Of a stretch of DNA of 64,000 nucleotides, positions 57,807-64,000 are shown piece by piece. The notes under the pieces were generated by a model. That model saw only the letters and a list, made by a program, of their open reading frames with translations, did no database searches and had not been told where the DNA came from. The position numbers were made by a program, and so were the translations under genes. Location: assembly GCA_000818945.1 (NCBI GenBank), contig KN805391.1, positions 117,834 to 181,833 of the forward strand, written 5' to 3'. The DNA is from Schizochytrium sp. CCTCC M209059 (taxonomy: Eukaryota; Sar; Bigyra; Thraustochytrida; Thraustochytriidae). How positions within the stretch are numbered: position 1 is the first letter of the stretch; the number at the start of each line of letters is the position of its first letter.

Positions 57807-60236
57807 TCAAGGCACGAAAGCAACGCGCTCCGCTGCGAGAGTCACAGCTTCCTTTTTGTCGTCGCCCGGGCCCTTGTACACATGGGCGTAAACGTAGCGA
57901 GGTATACGTAACTTGATGCGCTTGTTCTCAAGACGCTGTTTCCAAGTCTCAATCTTGAAAGCACGGGTGGAATGATTCCACTTGGCAGCTTCCCAAAGCA
58001 CACTCCGATCGCGGTACTCGCCAAAGCGCGGATGCACAGTCTGTGCCATGTACATGCAAGCGAGTCGTCGATGCACCTCGGCACACGCATCACTCAGACG
58101 AGATCCGATCCCAAGACCCTGCCATGCAGGCAGTACCACCGTGCGATGGGCCCGCCATGTAGCCGTGTAACTTTCGCTGCCTGCTTCAAGATCTTGATGA
58201 GGAGTCCCTACCTGCTGAATGGCCGCCACAAAACCGACGAGGCTCCCCGTTTCTGCCTCGTAGAGCACAAAGCACCTCGATTTACGCGACAGGCTCTTGG
58301 TTTTGTAGTGGTGATCGCGGAAAAGGGTCCACAGCCACGCCTCACAGCGGCTGAGACGCAAGTCCAGGCTAGGGCGTCGCAAGATGCCACCGGACCCGCC
58401 TTTGGATACCTCGACAATTCCAAGCGCATCGAGTTTCGCGAGCTGATCTTGTTTTTCATCACAAAACGACCCATCGTCGGTCGCTACATCAGAAGGTTCG
58501 ATGCGACCACGCCATGTGTCATACATCCACTGCGCTGCTGAGGACAGCGGGCCGAGTACGTCGGCATGGCAGCTCACCACAACCCAGCCTGGAGACTCGT
58601 CGCCTCGACACTTTAGATGGTCGGCTACAGCGCGCGCCACACGAACTGCCAGATTTCGATCCAGGGAGCTCGTGAACTCATCCAAATAAACGTTGCGGAG
58701 GTCCAACACGCGCGCCAAGTTTGCGAGCTCTTGCTCGCCAGTTGAAAGCTCGGAATATTTCTGTGCGCCGTGCTTGCCAGCGTCCAAAAAAACAAGCCCA
58801 AGGCATCTTGTTGCCTCGTGCGCCGAAGCAAAATGCGCAGCAACGCTGTGCGTTTCTGCCCACGATACACGCGTTGGTGGTCCGAAATGGTGCCTCAGCA
58901 ATACGCTCTTGGCTGATCCTGACATGCCCGTAATCACCCCCAAGGAAAACGCTTGCAGTGGGGCCACAGTCTCGCGCGCAGGAACGTGCATCATGCACTG
59001 ACCGTCGAAGGCACTGTCAAAGAGGCGATCACACGAAAGCGTAGCATCGTCCGTGGAAACCTTGGTCACGAGCACTGCGCCGCCCTCGCCGGTGCGCGGA
59101 CCTGCAAAATTATCGTCAGCGTCATACTGAAACTCGGACTTAAGACGCTCCGCTTGGCGGGAGGGCAGGTCGGCATCCGCGAGGCTGTCCTCTGGTACAG
59201 GTTCTCCTGCTCGCAATGTGTCGGTCACAGAACGATCACTAATGCATATGCGAACCTTGGGGCTAACAAAGTCGCCCGATCTCGACGTGATGCATCGTTT
59301 TGGAGCCGCATTGCAGCCCACGCAGCTAAATATTTCTTCGGGCATGAGCCACTGGACCGTGTCCATGAGAGCCGTCGACACCACGCATACAATTCCAAGC
59401 TTTCGTACCAGTTTGCTCAATGCTGCGCTGCAGGCGCGTGCAGTATTGCGATCAAGCTGATTCGTGAAATTATCGAGGACTATGATGCCCTTCCCGCTGG
59501 GACTCGACGCCTTTTGTAGCATACGCGCCATGACAGCACGATATCGCTCCCCTGTCGACAGAATATGATGCGGCTTGCACCACGATGGAATTGAGGTGAG
59601 GCCCACGGCTAAAAGCCACGTCGAGGCCTCCTCGACGGAGCCAAATTGAGAAACGATCGCCTGTTCCGGATTCCACGTTACATCCTGCTCATCCTCGAGA
59701 TGAGAGCTCGTTTCAGGCGTTTCGAGCAGCAGTCGCGTCTTTCCGGCCCCTGTGCCGCCCACGATCGCCACGACGCATCCCCCTTTTCTTCCGGCTAGCG
59801 CAGTGCTGAGATCTGTATTTGCGTCGGGCTTGCGTGACCGCTTTCTTGATGCCGTCAAGGCGCTGCCGCGGGGCGCAGCTTGCACTTGTTGAAAGCCTTC
59901 TGCGCGTCCATGATGCTCGCCGTGGACAATTCTCGCTCCAGGAAAACACTCTGCCGGGTCGCGTACAGGGGGGGGCGGCTCCAGCTCCACACGGACCGGT
60001 TGACGCAGATTCTCGAGCGGAATTTCATCCCTCTCGGCATTTTCAATTGCCACAAGCTCCAAGCCACGGAGACGCACATTTGCGCCAGACGGAAGAGCTT
60101 CCGCCATTCGTGATGCCAGGTTTGTCTTTGAGCCTGCTGCCGACATCCCGAGCTCCGTCAACACGCTCCGGAGCTCCTTCTTCGTCATCGCCGCCAACGC
60201 GACAGTCCGCACGGACTCGTCGACATTTTGCGCCAT
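57807..60236 (-). CDS. SAP–ABC–ABC–GNAT fusion protein
   Basis: An 809-residue protein from the ATG at 60236. Residues about 16–48 match a SAP DNA-binding motif (MTKKELRSVLTELGMSAAGSK). ABC domain 1 has Walker A GGTGAGKT (160–167), Q-loop Gln197 and signature LSTGER (226–231). Its Walker B is VLDN, with Asn256 replacing the catalytic Glu, and it has no H-loop His. ABC domain 2 has a variant P-loop GMSGSAKS (437–444), signature LSTGEQ (497–502), Walker B YLDE (Glu520) and H-loop His557. A GNAT acetyltransferase domain follows (about 633–740), with acetyl-CoA loop QGLGIGSR. There are no TM segments. ABC ATPases fused to a GNAT domain are known in archaea, bacteria and phages (COG2401 type). The added SAP motif suggests nuclear, DNA- or RNA-linked action; the substrate is unknown. 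Confidence 0.87.
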   Translation of the reverse strand: MAQNVDESVRTVALAAMTKKELRSVLTELGMSAAGSKTNLASRMAEALPSGANVRLRGLELVAIENAERDEIPLENLRQPVRVELEPPPPVRDPAECFPGARIVHGEHHGRAEGFQQVQAAPRGSALTASRKRSRKPDANTDLSTALAGRKGGCVVAIVGGTGAGKTRLLLETPETSSHLEDEQDVTWNPEQAIVSQFGSVEEASTWLLAVGLTSIPSWCKPHHILSTGERYRAVMARMLQKASSPSGKGIIVLDNFTNQLDRNTARACSAALSKLVRKLGIVCVVSTALMDTVQWLMPEEIFSCVGCNAAPKRCITSRSGDFVSPKVRICISDRSVTDTLRAGEPVPEDSLADADLPSRQAERLKSEFQYDADDNFAGPRTGEGGAVLVTKVSTDDATLSCDRLFDSAFDGQCMMHVPARETVAPLQAFSLGVITGMSGSAKSVLLRHHFGPPTRVSWAETHSVAAHFASAHEATRCLGLVFLDAGKHGAQKYSELSTGEQELANLARVLDLRNVYLDEFTSSLDRNLAVRVARAVADHLKCRGDESPGWVVVSCHADVLGPLSSAAQWMYDTWRGRIEPSDVATDDGSFCDEKQDQLAKLDALGIVEVSKGGSGGILRRPSLDLRLSRCEAWLWTLFRDHHYKTKSLSRKSRCFVLYEAETGSLVGFVAAIQQVGTPHQDLEAGSESYTATWRAHRTVVLPAWQGLGIGSRLSDACAEVHRRLACMYMAQTVHPRFGEYRDRSVLWEAAKWNHSTRAFKIETWKQRLENKRIKLRIPRYVYAHVYKGPGDDKKEAVTLAAERVAFVP

Positions 60237-60318
60237 GACCAGAACCAGGAGTTGCCTGACGCCGGTGTGTCTGTGTCAGTAGTGAACGGCCACGCACGAA
60301 CGCGTCAGCGCGCCGCGA

Positions 60319-60342
60319 CAAGGCAAGGCAAGGCAAGGCAAG
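60319..60342 (-). repeat. Pentamer array (CTTGC) upstream of the SAP–ABC–GNAT gene
   Basis: Five near-perfect units, 83 bases before the start codon. Confidence 0.85.
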
Positions 60343-60925
60343 CCGAGCCCTCTTCTTCTCGCGCACCTGCAAGTCGTTCGCGACGCTGCCGGTGCGTCGA
60401 TCGATGATTGGACCAATGCTCGCCACACCACTCACTCCTCTTCAAAGACCCGGAAATGTAGTAAAGCTTGGAAAAAATGTCAAAATCCATGACCGACCCA
60501 CCAACCAACGCATGCCGTCTGCAACAGATTGAAGCATCAACGCGGCATTCAACCTCACAAAGGACATGAAGCGCGACTTTGGCAACTTTATCTTTTGGCG
60601 AGGGTCCGAAATGAGCAACTCCCCCCCCTCCTGTCTTTTCATTGTGAGGAACGTTTCTTTCTGCACAATAAGAGCGCTCGCGACTCGCTCAAAAGAAGCA
60701 CCCGAACAATTTATGTTTGGACTCGCCACCGTAAACATTAGGTGGCGCGGGGAGTGAATATGCTACGTGTGCATTCGCGGGGCAGTCTCTCCGGCTGAAA
60801 GTACCTAGCCTTGAAACGAGAATAACGAGCTAGTGTAAATGAAAGTTGTCATTGGAAAAAACGAAGCCTTTCGTAGCGAATAATCATTTTTCAGATTCTG
60901 AAAAGCCCTGAGCCCCAAATGCTGT

Positions 60926-61026
60926 CTTTCAAGCTGCTGCCTTTCAAGCTGCTGCCGTCTCTTTATAAAGCTGCCGTGCCGATTTTCAAGCTGCTGCCTT
61001 TTGTAAAGCTGCTGCCTTTCAAGTTG
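60926..61026 (+). repeat. Degenerate array of a CTTTCAAGCTGCTGC word
   Basis: Two adjacent perfect 15-base copies (60926–60955) are followed by four variants, some reading TAAAGCTGC. It lies about 450–550 bases upstream of MCM7. Confidence 0.75.
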
Positions 61027-61479
61027 AAAAAGTGGTTTGGTTTATCTTTTGGACGGGGGAGGGGGTTTTAGGGCGTGCTCGCGTAGATCCGTGCAAGCAA
61101 TTGCAGAGGTCATCTTTTTGGACAACTATTCTCCCGGTTGGCACTTTTCTTGTACGTTTCGCCACGATACTACTCTACAAGCCTACCAACTAAAAGGAAT
61201 GAGAAATTTCGGGGTACCTTGAGATACCTAAATAGCTCGGCCATGGAAAAAAGCAGATGATGGAAAAAAAAATCGCGGCAGTTAAGTCGCTCGCAGAGCA
61301 CCTTTGGACGCGAGGCTCGTATCTCTCGGCCCTTCTCGCGCGCGCGCGGCCAGGCCCGTCGCCCGCGTCGGCCTGCGCCTGGGTCAGCCGGCCGCTCGCT
61401 GGCCTCGATCCCTATTCCTTTTTGCGTCACACGTCCCGTAAATCGTGTCACGTTGCGTACGTGGTCGCGCGCAGGCAAG

Positions 61480-63921
61480 ATGATGATGATGGGCAGCGCG
61501 ACTGCCGGGTCGCAGGGGCCCGGTGACGGCGAGCGCGCAGGCGAGCAAGATGGCGCAGTGGACGCGGGACGCATCAACTATCGCTCAGATGAAAATCTCG
61601 TTGCCAAGTTTTTGCAAGAGTTCAAACTTGAGCCATCGCCCCACCAATTTGTTTACAAGTACCAAGACATGCTGAGCGAAATCGCCAACCGGAAACGTAA
61701 CGTGCTCGAGGTGCGCCTCGACGACATGGTCGGAGCTAACCCGGCCCAAGATGCCCTTGTCGACCGCATTATGCGTAACACCTTGCGATACGTGGATATC
61801 TTCTCCAAGCAGGCCGACAAGCTCATGCCCGAACCCACCGACCCCGATGCTCTTCGCGCTGCAGCCGAAGACGTTCAGGAAAACTACATCAACGAAGTCT
61901 TACGCATGCACCGCGTCGAGCAGGAGCATCGAAACCAGCGAAATAACAACGGCGGCGGCAATAACGCGCAGCAACAAATGATTCCTCTTGGAAACGCGGC
62001 GCAAGACGAGGACGATGACAATATGGACGGCGGCGACGGCGCTGGTGTTGATCCCCGAGCTAGACTTCCTGCATCCCTCTTGCGCAGGTACGAAGTAGTG
62101 ATTGTGCCCCCGCGCAAGATGGAAGCCGGCTCGCTGCGCAAGGTGTTGGCTTCGGAAATTGGCGGCCTCGTTCGCATCCGCGGCATCGTGGTGCGCGTCT
62201 CTGACGTCAAGCCGGTCGTTCAAGTGGCCACATATCAGTGCGACGAGTGCGGCTTTGAGACCTACCAGGAGGTGCTTGGTACAGAATTCATGCCCAAGCT
62301 CGAGTGCGAGGTTCCCGTCTGCAAAGAGACACGTGGGTCGAAAAAGGGCCAACTTCATCTCCAAACGCGTGGAAGCAAGTTCGTCAAGTTCCAGGAAATT
62401 AAAATTCAAGAGGCTCCTGACCAGGTTCCCATTGGCCACATTCCCAGGTCCATGACCGTGCATGCCAAGGGAAGCTGCACGCGGCAGTGCAGCCCTGGCG
62501 ACTGTGTCGAGGTGGTCGGTGTGTTTTTGCCCGAAAAGCTCAGCGCCTTTCGCCAAATGAGGGCCGGTCTCATCATGAACACCTATCTAGACTGCATGCA
62601 AATTGTACGGCACAAAAAGACGTACGCACAGCTTGGTGACGAACTAAGCCCCGAAATGGAGGACGAGGTGGACGAGCTCGCCGAGGATGAAAATGTATAC
62701 GACAAGCTGGCGCGCTCCATTGCACCGGAAATTTTTGGCCACGAAGACGTGAAAAAGGCTCTCCTCCTACAGCTCGTGAGCGGCGTGACCCGGCGCATGA
62801 ATGACGGCATGAGCATTCGTGGCGACATCAACGTCTGCCTCGTTGGTGATCCTGGTGTGGCCAAATCGCAGCTGCTCAAGCACATTGCGTCCATCGCGCC
62901 TCGCGGCGTTTACACCACGGGCAAGGGCTCAAGCGGCGTCGGTCTCACGGCTGCCGTGACTCGGGACAAAACGACAGGCGATGTTGCCCTCGAAGGCGGC
63001 GCTCTTGTTCTCGCTGACATGGGCATTTGCTGTATTGATGAGTTCGATAAGATGGACGATTCTGATCGCACTGCTATTCACGAGGTCATGGAACAGCAGA
63101 CTGTCTCCATTGCCAAGGCCGGCATCACCACCACACTCAATGCGCGGACTTCCATTCTCGCGGCCGCCAATCCACTCTATGGTCGCTACAACAAACGCTA
63201 CGCCCCTGCGGAGAATATTAATCTGCCTGCAGCGTTGCTCTCCCGCTTCGATCTGCTCTTCTTGCTTCTTGACATTCCAGACATGGTGCAAGACAGCGCG
63301 CTTGCCGCACACATTACGCATGTTCACCGTCACAAGCGGCACCCGGAGCTCGACTTTGAGCCGGTGCGCCCAGCCTTGCTCCGTGCTTACATTTCCCAAG
63401 CGCGCAAGGTCGTCCCACACGTCCCCGAGGAGCTTGCCAACGTTATCGTCGAGGAATACGTGAGCATGCGTCAGCAGGATGCCCAGGATGCGCGCGAAGC
63501 CGACTCGCAGACCATGCTCACGGCACGCCAGCTGCTCAGTATTCTGCGCATGGCGCAAGCTCTCGCTCGTCTGCGTTTCTCACAGGTTGTCAGCCAGAAC
63601 GACGTGCAGGAGGCTATTCGCCTCGTGCGTGCTTCCAAGATCTCTCTCGAAGAGGATGACGGCGCCGCTGCCGCGGGTGCAGGCAACGGTCAGGCCAACG
63701 GAGACCTCCTGGGCGCCATTATGCGTGGTATCGCCGACTATGCGCGCGCGCACCGCGCCACCACGGTCCGCTATGGCGACATCGAACCTTATGTGCTTGC
63801 CAAGGGATTCACCTCGGAGCATCTCGACGCCTGCCTCCGCGAGTACGAAGCCTGTAACGTCTTCCATGTTTCTGCGGATCGCAATCGCATTACGATCGTC
63901 AACGCCCAGGAGACCAACTAG
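61480..63921 (+). CDS. MCM7: DNA replication licensing factor MCM7
   Basis: An 813-residue subunit of the MCM2–7 replicative helicase, which unwinds DNA ahead of the fork in the nucleus. The N-terminal domain has the zinc-binding pattern CDECGFETYQEV…CEVPVC near residues 255–285. The AAA+ core has Walker A GDPGVAKS near 455–462, Walker B CCIDEFDKM near 517–525 and the arginine finger LLSRFDLLF near 587. A Gly/Asn-rich insert (about 155–185) and an Ala/Gly-rich linker (about 728–740) precede the C-terminal winged-helix part. GTRSxK-type residues and the KLECEVPVCKETRGSKKGQ segment identify MCM7 over other paralogues. The start is the first ATG of an ATGATGATGATG cluster; any of the four could be used. 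Confidence 0.95.
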   Translation: MMMMGSATAGSQGPGDGERAGEQDGAVDAGRINYRSDENLVAKFLQEFKLEPSPHQFVYKYQDMLSEIANRKRNVLEVRLDDMVGANPAQDALVDRIMRNTLRYVDIFSKQADKLMPEPTDPDALRAAAEDVQENYINEVLRMHRVEQEHRNQRNNNGGGNNAQQQMIPLGNAAQDEDDDNMDGGDGAGVDPRARLPASLLRRYEVVIVPPRKMEAGSLRKVLASEIGGLVRIRGIVVRVSDVKPVVQVATYQCDECGFETYQEVLGTEFMPKLECEVPVCKETRGSKKGQLHLQTRGSKFVKFQEIKIQEAPDQVPIGHIPRSMTVHAKGSCTRQCSPGDCVEVVGVFLPEKLSAFRQMRAGLIMNTYLDCMQIVRHKKTYAQLGDELSPEMEDEVDELAEDENVYDKLARSIAPEIFGHEDVKKALLLQLVSGVTRRMNDGMSIRGDINVCLVGDPGVAKSQLLKHIASIAPRGVYTTGKGSSGVGLTAAVTRDKTTGDVALEGGALVLADMGICCIDEFDKMDDSDRTAIHEVMEQQTVSIAKAGITTTLNARTSILAAANPLYGRYNKRYAPAENINLPAALLSRFDLLFLLLDIPDMVQDSALAAHITHVHRHKRHPELDFEPVRPALLRAYISQARKVVPHVPEELANVIVEEYVSMRQQDAQDAREADSQTMLTARQLLSILRMAQALARLRFSQVVSQNDVQEAIRLVRASKISLEEDDGAAAAGAGNGQANGDLLGAIMRGIADYARAHRATTVRYGDIEPYVLAKGFTSEHLDACLREYEACNVFHVSADRNRITIVNAQETN

Positions 63922-64000
63922 GCCGAGGTTTTGCTTGGCGCATCTTGGCGTGCGCACTAACAGGCAGCCCCAACTCTCACAATAATCATCAACTTTTACC

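Larger units (their letters stand above)
60237..61479. other. Divergent intergenic region before MCM7
   Basis: No credible gene. A GGCAA pentamer array (60319–60342) belongs to the SAP–ABC–GNAT leader. A degenerate CTTTCAAGCTGCTGC repeat lies at 60926–61026. The final 150 bases are GC-rich and lead into MCM7. Confidence 0.55.

Noticed and set aside
1..64000. CRISPR arrays, prokaryotic operons, tRNA or rRNA genes
   Set aside because: Repeats here are microsatellites without spacer structure. Genes are eukaryotic with introns. I saw no tRNA-like A/B-box pair or rRNA segment by eye, though a covariance-model scan would be needed to exclude tRNAs.

Overview
This is a gene-dense, GC-rich nuclear segment from a unicellular eukaryote. 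Most genes are single long open frames on alternating strands. Introns are rare but real: two genes only make sense when one short GT–AG intron is removed (20952–21164 and 40381–40478). Several features fit a zoosporic heterotrophic stramenopile, most likely a thraustochytrid or other labyrinthulomycete. They are a multi-membrane hybrid histidine kinase, a PTS2-tagged peroxisomal thiolase, the ciliary protein meckelin, a Crinkler-like nuclease–kinase family and abundant GC-rich microsatellites. That assignment is inference; no marker gene in the window proves it.

Layout. 1–5.2 kb: a tandem pair of small two-TM proteins (the first cut by the window edge) and a hybrid histidine kinase. 7–19.5 kb: peroxisomal 3-ketoacyl-CoA thiolase converging on adenylosuccinate lyase; a DENN Rab-GEF that also carries an ENTH/ANTH-like domain and polyproline; meckelin; an acidic coiled-coil protein resembling Mediator MED30. 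20–26 kb: a broken Snu114/EFTUD2 remnant, a spliced TCAIM-like (DUF4460) gene, an IQ-motif protein and a hemerythrin-like protein ending in a CaaX box, then a 622-base run of N. 26.8–40.8 kb: a NACHT–WD40 protein with an N-myristoylation signal, a GNAT acetyltransferase, an AAAP-type amino-acid transporter, a coiled-coil protein, a membrane-anchored JmjC oxygenase and a spliced twin-CX9C protein.

Accessory island, about 41.5–53.3 kb. Two nearly identical 1.77-kb DNA transposons lie in direct orientation, with matching terminal inverted repeats and TA target duplications. They flank an intact gene that joins a PD-(D/E)XK nuclease-like domain to a kinase-like domain. A diverged paralogue of that gene, broken by one in-frame stop, lies just beyond the second copy on the minus strand. 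Next comes an unrecognised 831-codon frame interrupted by three in-frame stops and no frameshift inside it. The transposon reading frames have a CENP-B-type DNA-binding region but no DDE catalytic domain that I can see, and each copy carries a different one-base frameshift. About 3 kb of low-complexity sequence follows.

56–64 kb: UDP-glucuronate 4-epimerase; an unusual SAP–ABC–ABC–GNAT fusion protein; and replicative helicase subunit MCM7.

Most genes are unrelated housekeeping functions, so only the 41–53 kb block looks like a functional or evolutionary unit. Two sequence themes cross gene boundaries: GC-rich pentamer arrays in the leaders of at least seven genes, and the palindrome CTAGGCCTAG at four intergenic sites.
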